DNA of 64,000 nt from Pyxicephalus adspersus (GCF_032062135.1 NC_092860.1:128790050-128854049); one strand, 5' to 3'. Counted from the stretch's first letter, positions 11,324-24,204 are shown. Translations and numbers: made by a program. The notes: a model not told the origin generated them from the letters alone.

Positions 11324-11540
11324 TTTCTATGTTCTCCACATGTTTGTACGGGTTACATTCCAAAAACATACTAGTGGTGTAATTGTATACCCCCCAAAAT
11401 GACCTTAGATGATATTACTGACTATGGTATTGATCATAGATTGTAATCTAATGTGTGAAAGTTAGTGACGTGACCATAGACTCTCTAAAACATGGTGGAA
11501 GATATTATTTTTATATAATTTCATAAATATAAAATGCTGA
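11324..11540 (+). mobile_element. Degraded V-SINE-like fragment (no tRNA head)
   Basis: Pieces match the body of the complete SINE at 27.5 kb in order: TTCTATGTTCTCCACATGT (compare GGTTCTCCCCGTGT), ATTCCAAAAACATAC, AATGACCTTAGA, TGACTATGGT, TAGATTGTAATCTAA, and TTAGTGACGTGACCATAGAC. The tRNA-like 5' region is absent and the 3' tail is eroded, so this is an old 5'-truncated copy. Confidence 0.65.
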
Positions 11541-11981
11541 TTTTGTTTGCAAAGCATTGTACCAATGAATGCTGTGTGTTAGCCCCATGAAATTACCAAT
11601 GCTGTATATATTTACAAGGTAATACATAAGTCATATTGACTGCTAGTGTACTTTAGAGCAAGGACATATTCATATAAATCCTACCTAAACAGGCCGTCGA
11701 TTTTTCAACACCTATTTCACAATTAGTCCTAATATGGTAGCTATCATTAGAAAAAACATACTTTTGTACCAAAATGTCAATATTATTTTTCTTTCCAATC
11801 CTCAATGTTTGTTACTGATGTATAATATATTCAATCTAGTAACATGTAACTATGATCAGGTGTCAAATATCTTTACAAACAATGCAATAGAATTTAAACA
11901 TTACTGTATGATATTGCAAATTTTGATGCTATATATTTTTTATCTGTACAACATAGAAATCATACAATCTCTGCATCCACA

Positions 11982-12021
11982 TACCCCTGAGGAAGCCTAT
12001 AATTGGTGAAACGCGTCAGGA
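11982..12021 (+). ncRNA. Hammerhead-ribozyme-like motif, second copy
   Basis: CTGAGGA (11987-11993), an extra A, a GCC/GGT stem II with a seven-base loop, GAAA (12008-12011), palindromic ACGCGT (12011-12016) and C at the cleavage position (12017) reproduce the layout of the 8.3 kb motif. The stem I 3' strand reads AGG where GGG would pair with upstream CCC, which is the change expected from CpG decay of CGGG to CAGG. The surrounding sequence differs from the 8.3 kb element, so it probably marks another subfamily. Confidence 0.45.
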
Positions 12022-12759
12022 ATTGTGTGACCACTACAGGTCCTCTTTTTGTTTTCAACAATATATTGTATGATGATTAGGAAAATTGTGTCTAGCAAAA
12101 ATATCCAAACCCTGTAACGGGTAACAGGTAATTGGATATATGGTGAAAAAATTACTTTGTATCACTGTTGTATGTATAAACTACAAAATACACACTTGAC
12201 TTTTTGCACAAAAACTCTGAGCCTTAAATCTCTTTCTTTCCTCTATATTTTCACAATACACAAGGACATATTCAGCAAAAGGTACATTGAAAACCATAAA
12301 TAAGAGCAGCAGACAATGACAAAAGACAGATTTTATGTATTGTAGAGATTACTACAATAAGGTTTTAAATACAGTACACTGAAAAGGCTTGTCACTTCGA
12401 TCTGAATATACTATAATATACATGTATTACATGTAGAAAATAACTTCATCAACTGTGATTTATGACATTGAAATTCTGTTATAAAACCATCGAATACAAA
12501 GTGTTCACAGTGGAATAAAAATGTAAGTTAGGTTTACATTTTATTAAAGTTTTGGATTTTATTCCAAAGCACGTGCATTTTTAGTGACATATATGGGTAC
12601 CACTTGTTTCAGATATCCCTGTCAAGAAGGAAAGTGAAGCCATGGGGAAATCCCACGCAAACACGATGGGCAAATGCCAACGCTTTGTGAAAAAAATGTA
12701 AGCCAGATAGGCCTGTAGCAAAAAAGAAAAGAAAGATAGGTGAAGGGCCTACATGACAG

Positions 12760-13365
12760 GGTGAGAAGAAGAGACAGGCAAGGAAAGGGTTAAGTGACAC
12801 AAGGAGGGGTAAGGGGAGGTCAAGAGGTTAAAGGCCGGAGGGTAAAGCTGTGAGGGGAAGCTCCAGAATGGGAAGGGTAGCGGGGCGTAAGGACCTAGAA
12901 CATTCTAGCCCAGGAAACCTTTTCCCACCTGCCTTTTAGTATGGGGGGAGGTAATGTGTGTGTGTTTGGGGGTGTCTGGAGTGTTGGATGCAAGGGTCCT
13001 GGTCAAAGTGTTGTGGTGGGTAGGGTGAACCATTGTGGTGTGGTCCATCTTAAGAGTGTATGGAACTCAAGGTTGGTTGGTTGTTGGCAAGTATGGCTTT
13101 GGTCCCTGAGGTGGTGTTGGGTGGCTAGGTGCCATTGTAGTGTTGCTGGCTGGAGGCTCTCATCGAAAGTTTGTTGACCTTGCCGTTCCAGGACCTGCAG
13201 ACTTGTGGGAGGTGCTAGCGTAAAAAGGGTTGTTATTATTTACAGAGGGGCAGAGCAGCTTGCAGCCAATTTTATTTCTGAAAGGTAGTAAAAGTTTATT
13301 TTACTGAGGGGAAAGGGAGGGGGCCTGGAGGCAGCAAAAAGGTGACAAGGGTGAGGTCTTATCTA
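12760..13365. other. G-rich, GC-elevated island
   Basis: The plus strand has many guanine runs (AGGAGGGGTAAGGGGAGG, ATGGGGGGAGG, TGTGTGTGTTTGGGGGTG, GGGGAAAGGGAGGGGG) in an otherwise AT-rich region, with strong G-over-C skew for about 600 bp. There is no recognisable exon. It directly abuts tRNA-derived SINE heads on the minus strand, so it may be part of an old composite retroelement or a degenerate minisatellite. Confidence 0.5.
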
Positions 13366-13369
13366 CCCT

Positions 13370-13472
13370 GGTCCTGGAACCCAGCACTGCAGAAGGAAAA
13401 TTTTTAGTCACTGAGCCATCCATGCCACCCCTTCTAGGCATAATTTTCGTGCACTAAGCCATCCAAGTCCTT
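13370..13472 (-). mobile_element. tRNA-derived SINE head(s), possibly dimeric
   Basis: Read on the minus strand, ATGGATGGCTCAGTGACTAA and CTGCAGTGCTGGGTTCCAGG parallel the A-box-to-B-box part of the SINE at 27.5 kb. A second A-box-like block, GGATGGCTTAGTGCACG, lies about 50 bp upstream on the same strand (13451-13472). The downstream V-domain is not seen. This is either a truncated copy or a two-headed variant. Confidence 0.55.
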
Positions 13473-13479
13473 TCTGTCA

Positions 13480-16400
13480 TCAGTCTGGTAATCTAGGGAT
13501 ACTTTCTGTATTTATATTTTATTTGTTAAGCAGGAGATATTCCAACAACCACCCTTAGGCTTAGGCTTTATTCAGAGTCAGATCATCCACAAGGCAACCC
13601 TAGACAGGATCCTAGGGCCTTGTGGTTGTCTAGGTGGCCACCTAAACCCTGATAATGTTGTAATAATCCAAGGCAAAAAAAAAGGAAAGTTGATTAGAGC
13701 TTCCTGTTGCATCATAAGAGGTATTTAGTGTCTTATGTGACCATAGCAGTATATGATAACAAAGGAAGCTTCTTCTGTGACAATTGCACTCCCTATGAAT
13801 TTCAGTTGAAGGGATTGGGGATAGGGAAAGCCAAAGCTGATACCCTATTATTTTGACTTAATATATTTGTGCATGTACCTACCTACTGGGAGAAGCTGTG
13901 CGTGAATATAATAAATTAAGTAAAAAGAGTATATCAGTCCAAAGCATTTTCTAATTTTTGAGTAGAATGGGAAAGGCTAAGCACCCAATGTGTTTTTCCT
14001 GCTATCTGCAGCTCCAATTATGAATCTTTCCCTCCCTTACTGTTCAGTTAAACCAAAAAAAGTTTTGGCCTTAACACACACTTTAATGTAAACTTGGTTA
14101 ACTTTTTTTAACAATTACCTTTTTTCAATAAGACAAGTACACTGCTTGGTGAATAGCGTTGTTTGTTAATGTTACTTACTGCCATTGAACTAAAGTCTTC
14201 AGGATACCTTGACATCAACCTATTACATTGTCCTACCTTACAAATTCCTTGATTGGCAATTCATTTTGAGAATTGTAATGCCGCTGCTTTCAGCTGCTGG
14301 TTGCCTATCACTGTGATAGTCCCTGGAGCTATTGTATATGAAGTACAATCATAAAATAGGACAGCAAGCAAGTCAAAATGTGAAAGTCACATCAAAAAGT
14401 ACTTTCTGGTAAAGGTTATAATAATAACTCACTGAGAATACACTATAAGTCTCCTTCAAAAGATTCTTGCCTAGATCTTCTCTTTCCAGGTTACAATGGG
14501 ACTTATTTATCAAAGTACAGTATGAGCCAGAGGTGAAAAAACCTACAATTGTCTGATCTGAGACTTCATCCTAATCCATATTTTCAGTATTGTACAGAGA
14601 AATTGAAATTAACCTGATTTGCAAGTTTTAGTTACTGTCACACTGAAGATCTTGAGAGACTGATATGGCTTTTATTGGATGGATAGACATATACAATTTC
14701 TGTGCCTTAAGAATTTTAGATTTGCTGGATTCAAAAAAAAAAAAAAAACAAAAGAAAAAGCAACCCTTTCTTTCCCAAGTAGCAATAACTTAAATGATCA
14801 AAGCCTTGCCTGCTCCAGCACCTGCATGGCAGCAGTGTCAAAACTATTTTAATTTTTACTTCCAGTCTGCCCTCATTAGTAGGTACTGTGCTCATCTGCT
14901 CCATCAGTTCTGCAATAGGTTGTAAGTCTATTGGAACATTTATGTGGACTTATCTTTCAGCTATGATACTCTAAATCGATAAATTACTAAACTCAACTAA
15001 GCAGGGATTGTGCTGGTGGTTCAGTGGGGGCCACACATCTAGCACTCCCTTGTACCAGTATGGGGTCTATGAAGCACACCACTTATGATGTTGAGCCATT
15101 GCTCCTTTCTACCGTCATCATCATCATCATTACTGTGTTGTACAATTTGAATGTCAGAGCGGAGGGAGGGCACCATAACTGAAATGGTGTTTATCATAGA
15201 TACCGTTTCGATGCGGCCGACAGCCAAAAAACTGCTGAATTTTATAACAGCAGTTAACTGGAGCTTAGTAAAAACTATATATATGTAAAAAATATATTTT
15301 AGAGTTTTTCTATGGTTGATATTAAAAGATCTTTGAAAAAAAAGTCTGTAGTTGGGCTTTATGTTGCCATGTTTGCCCGTAATGCACTGGTCAAAGGCTC
15401 CTTTTGAAGGCTTTGTGCAAAATTATGTTCTAGTGAGCACTACTACCAACTACTTTTTTGTAATTTTATAAAAGACAGGGATGACATAGTTCTGGTATTT
15501 ATATGAAGGTAGGTGACCTGCTACCTGATCCAGAATAGTGGAATAGCACAATGTCAATGTGAGAATAGAGGCCTTTCCAACAATTACAATTTGCCTACTA
15601 AACTATTAAATAAAAGAAACCTATACAAAAATTTATCACAAAAAAAGGGTGTCAGTAAAAAAAAATCCAGAATAATGTATAAAGCAGTCCTGCATTACAG
15701 AAACCATGTTAAATTTTTATTTTCAAAAGAAACACTGACTTTATTTAAGGGTAGAAGAAGGCGGCAGCAGGCAGGGTTCAAAGTAAGGAAGAAAAATGTA
15801 AGAAAATCAAAATTTTTCTCTCTTTCTCTACCCATCATTATTTTATTTGTTTTTCTCTTACACATATCTTTGATATTCATAGATATGGAAGGCAAGATTG
15901 GAAAAATAAAAAAATAAATAAACCGCCAATGTGTTTTGAAGTAGTTTTAAATCTTTCAGCACATACAACTGCCACAGGGCACTACAAAGTTAAAGAACCT
16001 AGTGTAAATCTCTGTAACAAGAAATGGTTTAAGCAAAGATGTCGACACAGATTCAATACAGTAGAAAGCAAGATGATTGAACAGATGTTCTCATAAAATC
16101 TAACCTCTGATTTTAAGTACCGCTGCAGTGACAAGTGGTGTATGGGCAATTTGGAAGAAGTGATGGAGATATGTACGGGACATGTTTGTGTAGATATGTG
16201 TACTTACACTTATTTTATACTGCGGCACCAAAGTGCAGGTATAATAATCACTCATTTTGATTTGTGTACCTTGTCTTAGTGCCCGGTTTGGTTGAGGTTT
16301 GGATTATTATAAAGCACACCATAGGAGCAGCAGTCACACAGTAATCTAAGAGATTATTTTAATGTTGTATCGTTCTTGCTACAATCAATTGCTTATGGAA

Positions 16401-16956
16401 TAGTGGTGAGTTATTTAACTAGTAACAGTCCCATTTGTATAGAATATTGTAGAATTCCTCTTACCACTCAGCCAAGTGGCTTTCCCAGGATTATGGAAAT
16501 AGAAGGATCTGGTTGCACAGATTTTTATATCTCCTGTCATGTCCTTGAACAATCAATATTTGCCTTGACACATTTCACACTTGGATGGGTGGTGAAAGAT
16601 CTTACATTTACAGAAAATGTCAAATTGAAAATGACTAACTAGCTTTGCCATTACAAGGATGAATCCAAACCTTTACAGACTAGTTAAGTTGTTTGTTACT
16701 GCAACCACAACCTGTAATAAAAATGTATGCTATTGGTAACCGCCACATTATTCTCTGACTATAGGGACAGATTTCTATATACCCCAAATATGCCACGGCC
16801 TAGGATGGGAACCACTAACATGTCAAGTTGCTGTTAATAACATATTCTCTTGTATAAGAACTGCATGGTGGCCTACCTGCTAATACAGTCGGGCCAGGTC
16901 CTCATTGTTTCTGCAATATTTAATTTTGTTTTTGGTGCTCATTTTTAAAAAAGTTT
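13480..16956. other. Intronic DNA, no confident gene
   Basis: No protocadherin exon and no clear transposon ends were recognised. A 20 bp A-rich run lies near 14.73 kb and a (TCA)n tract at 15115-15130. A minus-strand open frame at 15039-15227 is discussed under findings. The 134-codon plus-strand frame at 15513-15917 is lysine-rich and low-complexity and is treated as chance. Confidence 0.5.
15115..15130. repeat. Short (TCA)n microsatellite
   Basis: About five TCA units. On the minus strand they read GATGAT and would encode an aspartate run in the open frame noted under findings. Confidence 0.85.
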
Positions 16957-17320
16957 AAAGGGAGATTCTATGTTGATGCCAAACCTTTGCTTAAAGAAGA
17001 ACTAAATCTACGCAATTCTCCTAGCACGTCATCATCTTCTTCCCAGAAATGATCTTTGGTCACATAGACTGGCCTTGCCAGGATAACATAACTTCTGCAC
17101 ATCTGTGTGGCACACACAAGGGAAGCCAGGATTGCCAGTTTTCCCTGGCAACCATAGTCGACACTGTCCATGCGCAGCTTGGCTTTTTTACATTTACCCA
17201 ACATGGTCAGGGACATACGATTGGTTATTAAAGAAGGGACATTGCCTGTCCTTTTCTGCTATAACCACCTGCCTGATATTTTTTTTTTTATAAAGGGGGA
17301 CATTATTTCCACTTTAAACA
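16957..17320. mobile_element. Non-autonomous DNA element with TTTAAAG-type ends
   Basis: The left end reads GTTTAAAGGGAGA and the right end TTCCACTTTAAAC, an imperfect terminal inverted pair. Internal blocks CACAAGGGAAGCC, TTCCCTGGCAACCA and GAAGGGACATTGC recur in the element at 25069-25439, making this a dispersed family. The short open frames inside are by-products of its higher GC. Confidence 0.65.
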
Positions 17321-18911
17321 AGCTTGATCTAGAAATCTGTTGTATTTGATGAATTACAGGTATCCTTGTAAAAGCATTAATATTTTACCCTCCCACTGGT
17401 CATGCCACAGCTCTTAAGCAACACTGCGAGAAACATCTTCAGTATCCAGTTGTGTTTAATAACTGGTCAACCTGTGCTATGTGGTTCTGTCCCACGACCC
17501 TGGCATCACTATGGCATGGAAAACCACAGCAGCAGAGGAGTACTAGCCATCGGAACACTCCCAGAGAGTTTTTCAGCCAAAGTAACACGGCTGGGATCTG
17601 TGGTGTTGCCCATGTAAGGGCGCTGTTAACCCTTTCTTTGCAGGAATTAATTTCGTTCCTGGATATTAAAAAAAGTAAACATGTCAGTTTAGGCTTAAGA
17701 AAGCTTCAGCAACAATATGGAACCCCTCATTAAATCTTTAAAAAAGAAAAAAATGTGTGCATGCTTCACACTGGGTTTACAACTGCTACTGGGTACATTT
17801 ATATTTGACATAATAAGGCTTTTATTTGCACCACTAAAGACACATCTGACATTTTGTTATGCTCCCCCATTGACAGTAGATGCATAGACACACTTTGATG
17901 AGTTTTGAATTGTTTTTATTTCAAATGCCAGATATTGAAGAATAAAAAGCGAGCAGCGCAGTGGTTGTTTTTGAACTCTTCATACGGATACATACAAAAC
18001 AATCTGTGTTTCTGGGTGATTGCGGAACTGGAATACTTTTAGCAGATGTTTATACAATATAAGTAATGATGAAAAGGAAAAAAAACACTTGTGCATTGGT
18101 TGTTCAATGATCAGAATGTCTCTATTTCCTTTTTTAATAAAGATTTCTTGGATTCAAACAAACCTTTTCATTTTAAGAATAGAGAAGATCCAATTTATAT
18201 CCATTTTTCTTGCTTGCAGTCAAGTTTTGCCATCAACAGGCTCATAAATAAGTGATCTATTCTGAGAAATGACTGATTCAACAGAAATTCTATCAGGGCA
18301 GACAATTATCTATAAACTATGTGGGCTTCTGCAGCACAGCTGACAGGCTGAGAACATTCATATATATGCATAATGTTCATGAGGGGAGCCGTTTGGAAGA
18401 GCTAAATCACACATTATTTCAAGGAAATTCACATCCAGATATCGAGATATATATTTTTTTCATGACAAATATTGTATCTTCCCAGCATAACAATACCTCA
18501 CAATTTGACAATTATCATCCCTGAATGTGCAGAGTAGAGGGTAGTTACACAATGGACTCTTTAACATATGGAATGAAAAGTGTGATTTTTTTATGAGAAG
18601 CCTGAAAAAAAAAAAGATATAGTGGAAGTGCTGCCTACAGCAATTCACAAATCACCTAACTTTCTGAGACAGAAAAGAGAGATACCTTTTAGAATTAGGT
18701 ATGAGGGCTAAGAATTAACCCCTCCAAAAGCTGGTAATTAAATGGAACACAAATAATTAAATGTATGTAATCTCTAACATAACTTTGGTCTGGGTAAATA
18801 TAAAAGTAAATGTGTTTCGGTATATCAATTCATAAGGTTTAACAACTACCAGATTCTGCAATAAATCTGGTGAGCTGATAATTCCTTGGGCTCCCTATAT
18901 CCCTTCCTCCT
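17321..18911. other. Intronic DNA, no gene seen
   Basis: Open frames near 17.4-17.7 and 18.0-18.5 kb have no recognisable domain or convincing splice context. No transposon ends were identified. Confidence 0.5.
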
Positions 18912-19010
18912 CCATTAAATAAGCAGTATTTATTTAGCACCAACATATTAAGCAGTGCTACAACTCAATATATATATATATATAATTTTTTTTATTATAC
19001 ACACACACAA
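18912..19010 (-). repeat. LINE/SINE 3'-tail fragment plus AT and AC microsatellites
   Basis: GTATTTATTTAGCACCAACA followed by TATTAAGCAGTGCTACAAC is the reverse complement of the shared tail (GTGCTGCGTAATATGTTGGC type) found elsewhere in the window. It is followed by (TA)n and a short (AC)n. Confidence 0.6.
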
Positions 19011-19808
19011 CATGTATTCAAATATTATATATATCCACCCTTGTTAGTATAACATTATGGGCCAAACATATAATTTTTTTCTTCAACTCAGAGCTGTAAA
19101 TAAAATACTCTAAAATGGTATGTATTGTATACCCCTCTAAATAAATATTCCATTCATCCTACTAAGGAAGAAAAGATATCAGCTCTATGCTTCCTGGGTC
19201 AACAGAGGTGATGATCCGGTAATGATGGGCCAGTAAATAGGCTGGAGGTGAGGAGTTCACACAGGAAGTTACATTACTGATTCAGGGAGATAAATTGCAC
19301 AATTTGTAAGTACAATATGTGTGTCACCTGTATAGGATGTGGAAAAGGTGTGAAATGAACTAGTCTTCCTATTCAGAATTAGATATTCCCATTATATTTT
19401 CTTTGAAAAAGGTGCCAGGCTCCAGCATGAAATGATGAATTCATGCATTTTACATTTCTTGGCACAGAGGTGAGAACATACCTTTGGTTCAGATTGGTAG
19501 TTGACCTTCTCTTCTGCCCCAGCACAAACATTACTAATAAGATTCAGAAAATGTTAAACCACAATACGACTTTCTGAAACGATTTGGTGGATATTATTGT
19601 TAGTGAGATATAAATGTGAAATATGTACCCTAAATAATGTGTTTCATTTACCTTGAACATGTTAAAAACTTCCTAACCTATTTTCTGTATGTGTGGAATG
19701 TGAAAAAAGGTAAATGATTTTGTTAATCCACTTTAGTACTTGACCTGGTGTACATCATTTGTGATATTGAAAATGCCTATAATATATATAAAAATATTTT
19801 CGTCCTAA

Positions 19809-20674
19809 GGCTGGGTCTACATGGACGTTTTGTAAAAAGGCATGTAAACGTTCCTACTGCGTTTATAAGCGTTTTTATGCACTTAGGCTGGGTCTACATG
19901 GACGTTTTGTAAAAAGGCATGTAAACGTTCCTACTGCGTTTATAAGCGTTTTTATGCACTTATTTTACCTTTTTAAAACTTTTTTTTAAATGGTGGAAAA
20001 AGCTGAGAAACGTCTATGCCGCGTTTATCCGCGTTTTACCGCGATTCTACAAGCGTTTTAGCACTTAGTAGAAATGCAAACTGTAACCCTGGGCAGTGAT
20101 TTCTGCAAGTACAGGAAGTACATACATGTGATAATGTGATCATGCAACAGTACAGTGACAAATGTAACATTATACACAGAGTAGAGTGAAAAGAGTGCAA
20201 CGTTAGGCACAAGACAATGACTACACACACGTGATAATGAATGACATCATTTGCAGGTGTGAAAAGCACCAAAAGCAAACACAATGGCAGACAATTTCAC
20301 ACGTGCCAGGCATAGGTGTTAATTTTTAACAGCATAGTACATGTAATTAATCATGCATGACACATGGAATAGTGACACAGGACACAGGCTATTGTTAAAA
20401 TGTTTGTAAAATCCTCCATTGAAATCAATGGAAGCTTTTTTATTGACAATTTCTAGCATGCATAAACGCAGTAAAACGCTCCCATTAAAATCAATGGACG
20501 TGTTTTCCCGCGATTTACCAGCGTTTTAATCTTTTTTTAAAAATAAAGCTCAAAAACGTGCCTGAAGGAAACGTCCTGGTGTAGATTAGCCCATTGGAAT
20601 GCATGGGGACTTCAAACATGGGCTTTAAAAGCCTCAGGTTAAACGCTAGGGAAACAGTCCGTGTAGACGAAGCC
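19809..20674. mobile_element. PIF/Harbinger-like non-autonomous element with duplicated end
   Basis: The terminal inverted repeats are GGCTGGGTCTACATGGAC on the left and its imperfect complement GTCCGTGTAGACGAAGCC on the right. They are flanked by TAA at 19806-19808 and 20675-20677. A 3 bp TAA/TTA target duplication is characteristic of PIF/Harbinger. Bases 19809-19885 and 19886-19962 are an exact 77 bp tandem duplication that includes the terminal repeat. The interior is rich in GCGTTTTA-type words and in small hairpins such as CCATTGAAATCAATGG (20416-20431). No transposase is present, so it is a MITE-like derivative. Confidence 0.85.
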
Positions 20675-20677
20675 TAA

Positions 20678-23600
20678 AACAAGAAAAGCCTGAACCTTGC
20701 CTGAAGGTCTGGTGGGATCATTATATCTCTTATAGTTACTTATGATGACTCTGATACTATGTACTGTTTTTCACTGTTTGTACCATGTCATTCATGTACA
20801 GTATATGCATTTGTTTTCCCTAACGTTATCCTAAATAAGGAAATTGAAAATGCCCTAAATCATTTTTTGAATTACACTTAAAGATCACATGAGATTATTG
20901 TAGGAAGTTTTAGATATAATTTAGGTTTGCTGACCATGCATGTTGTCAGCTTTTCTCACAAACTCACTGGAACAATAATTATTCTCTCTTATATTACTAA
21001 GGTGGAACATCCTATAGCTTTTATATATGATTAATTAAAAATTGACTGCATTAAACTCCCAGTTCACTGACAGTTTGACCAAATTCAACTTTACAGTTTA
21101 GCTGACTGCATCGTTTTCTAAGGTTTAATGTACATGTATAATGACATACAATTATCATGTTTGACATTACTGTGATGTTGGATAAGACATGAAAAATGTC
21201 AGTCACTAGTGAAAATGCTGTATTAATACAGTCCTTCATGTACATGCCATATTGAAAAAAAATCTAATTTTCCAGAAAATCCCTTATGTTGTAGTTTATG
21301 GAGTAACTGGAGCATAACAAGGTCAGTGGGTGATAATCTATTTTATCCTGATTGGTGAACGGTATATCCATAATACATACTTAATGGAAGTAATCTTTTT
21401 GATTAATTGATGCCTGCCCTCTTAAGCAAGGATAAATGTATTATCCAAAACTCTATCATGACCTTCACTGGAAATGCATTTTATATAGAGAAAACATGAT
21501 TCTCAAATTGCCATACAGTGTACTTAAGAGCATAAAGCAGTAAAAAGATAATAGTTCTTTCACTAGTATGATGTGGGCTTGGTCCGTAAAGCTGGGGTTA
21601 AAAGCTTATTTTTTTAGGCTTTTAAACAATCGGTAAAAGTAAAACTGATTTTATGGTACCCTAGACAAAAGCACACCAATGAAAAGGCATTTTCCAGAAG
21701 TTCAGCTTTAGGCCGCTTACCAATGTCTACATTTGGACTTGGATATTAAAATCATAATTTTTTTGTAACTAAAATTAGTCATTTTAGGTTCCCTTTTCCA
21801 ATTATTAACATACAAGATCATTTTCTATGACCCTACCTAACCAGTCTGTCTCATGGTATATGCCTGTGCATAAACATGCAGCTGGTAATCTTTACTGTCA
21901 ACATTTTACAGTTCATTACATTATTAACTGTAACCACTTTCTCAGATATAATACAGTTTATACCCTGTTAGTCATCATTAAATATGGAAAGTTTGGAGTT
22001 TAAAGCCAGGTCTAGGAAAATATGTTTCAGTCTCAAGCTGCCTTAATTATCTTTTCCTGTCACAAATGCCCTCAGTGTCCAGATATGAATGATGCCCAGT
22101 GTCACTCAACCCAGAAGTAAAGCCTATAATTGGTGGGAGTTATGCCCCTGCTTCTTAAAAATAGGGCTCTCCACTTTATTATCAGTATTAAACAGGATTT
22201 ATATAGTGCCAACATATTATGCAGCGCTGTACATTAGGTAGGGGTTGCAAATGACAGATAAATACAGTGACACAGGAGGAGGAGCAGACCCTGCCCTGAG
22301 GAGCTTACATAGCAAATGCATCACACCAGCACCACTCTTTGCAACACCTTGTTCTGCCCCCTGCCAGAAAAGGATCAAGATGGAAGAACACTATGTAATG
22401 TGGAAAAAAAGTAAATCTTAAAAATAAAAAATAAAATGCCCCATTTCTGGGGCAGATGGGGCCACCAAGGAAACCTGGAGCTAGGCTATAAGTGATACCT
22501 AGTGACTAAATAAAGATGAAAGTTTTTAGTTCCTTCTTTGGGTATTAAGGACTTTCAGCAGGAACACACACTGATACAGAACAAGTGCCAATCCACCCTA
22601 TCCTATTACACAACCCCAAAATATTTTCAGAAGAGTATGATCCATCAATAGATTAATGACCAATTTAAATTTGCAGTCTCTTTACAATTGCCAACATCTA
22701 TGTAGTGTGAGGTTTTCCCTAAACAATCTGTTCATTACTTGTCCAATCAGGTAGACTCCTGTCTATATACCTGTAGTTCTAGAACATATGTGAATAATTT
22801 CAAACTCAACATCCACCATTTGTTATACCCTGTATGCTCTTAAAGCAGCCATTTGTACCTTTGAATCTCTGTGCTAAAACCAAACCAACCATATGACTAT
22901 GAAATATGACCAACCCTACAATGGCTGTACTCCTAAAACATAAGCTAAGTGGCCGTGGAATTGTGAGCACAATATAAAGGTGCAATGCATTGTTTAGCAC
23001 TCCCTAGTATCTAAAGATGTGATTTGTCTCCTAGGGGGTTCTGAGAATTCTTTACATCTTAACAATGCTGCTTTCCAAACACTATCCGCTATCCCTTGGG
23101 GACTAAGTTTTTCTTATAAAGAAATATAATTGTTCACATCTTTACAATTCAAACAAGGGCTCAAGCATATAAAAGCGTTGTCATTATTGTGCATTTAAAT
23201 GTCGAGGATAAGACGAAGAATGTTAAAACTATAAATTGGCTGCTTGATCTTTTCTATAAGCCTACATATTCAATAGCTTACAAATCATCAGCATTCACAG
23301 TTCATTAAGTTTCTCTGTGATATTGGTATTCATGCAAATCAGGCTTTTAAATATCTATTTTTTCTGACATTATTTAAAGAATTGCTATCTTGCATAGTTT
23401 AAACAGCCAATTCTGCTTCCATTTACAATAGTTTTGATTATGTATTAATAATTTTTGTTTTTTTTTCCTGGAGGATACATCCCCTCTCTTTGTGTTTCCC
23501 TGGATCTCAAAGTATCCCAGTACACTGGGACATGAAGTGAGGGGAAACATCTGTAAGAGATATGTGGTGAAACAGGCAGTGATGAGATATTCATCCTGAT

Positions 23601-24200
23601 GGGACACCAAGAACAATAAAATATGAGAGTCTAATCCTGTATAACTCTTTCCAAATAAAAGAAAAAGCTGATTTTTAAAGGAAAAGAGGAAGGAAAGGAA
23701 CATCATCACAAGCTTATCTCTCTGTTATTCTGTTCTATTCTATTCTCCTATCAGCATAATCGTTGTCGGTCATGAACTGATTGCCATCTTGTGCTTCTTC
23801 TCTCCCTCCTACTTTGAGCTCTACTCCCTGATGACTGTGAGTGGCTAATATCAAAGTAAATTAAGGTATTTACATTATTTGTAGAATAAAAACATGCATT
23901 TATTGAAAACAGAGCTGAATTTTTGTGACTTTGTCTCAAATTCAGCTTTTTATAATCTCTGCAAAACCATCAGAATCCTAAAAAATGAAATGCTCCACCA
24001 TTTAAGCAAAGCAAATATAGCTGTTTATAGAATAAATATTTACTATTGGACAAAAACACCCTGAGACTGACAATGAACATATAATATGTATAAACATAAA
24101 ATGAAGAAAGGACTGATAAAAAGTCAGAAAAATCTAACAAGTCCTAAAATGGACAAATCTTTTTTAAAACTGGAATAGTAATAATTAGTCCTAGCATTGC
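20678..24200. other. Intronic DNA with one old repeat fragment
   Basis: Apart from the tail fragment at 22186-22320 no clear repeat or exon was recognised. The 111-codon minus-strand frame at 23374-23709 has no recognisable domain, lies in homopolymer-rich sequence and is treated as chance. Confidence 0.5.
22186..22320 (-). mobile_element. LINE-like 3' end fragment with shared tail
   Basis: AACAGGATTTATATAGTGCC, CAACATATTATGCAGCGCTG, then GGGGTTGCAAATGACAGA, CAGTGACACAGGAGGAGGAG and GAGGAGCTTACA. The same ordered blocks recur at 35413-35590, and in opposite orientation at 24860-24977. The terminal part matches the SINE tail at 27.75 kb, which suggests these are 3' ends of the partner LINE (L2/CR1-like) or a related SINE. 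Confidence 0.75.
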
Positions 24201-24204
24201 ACAA

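Noticed and set aside
15513..15917. 134-codon plus-strand open frame
   Set aside because: Lysine/leucine-rich composition from A-rich sequence, no recognisable domain, no splice or promoter context; expected by chance in AT-rich intron.
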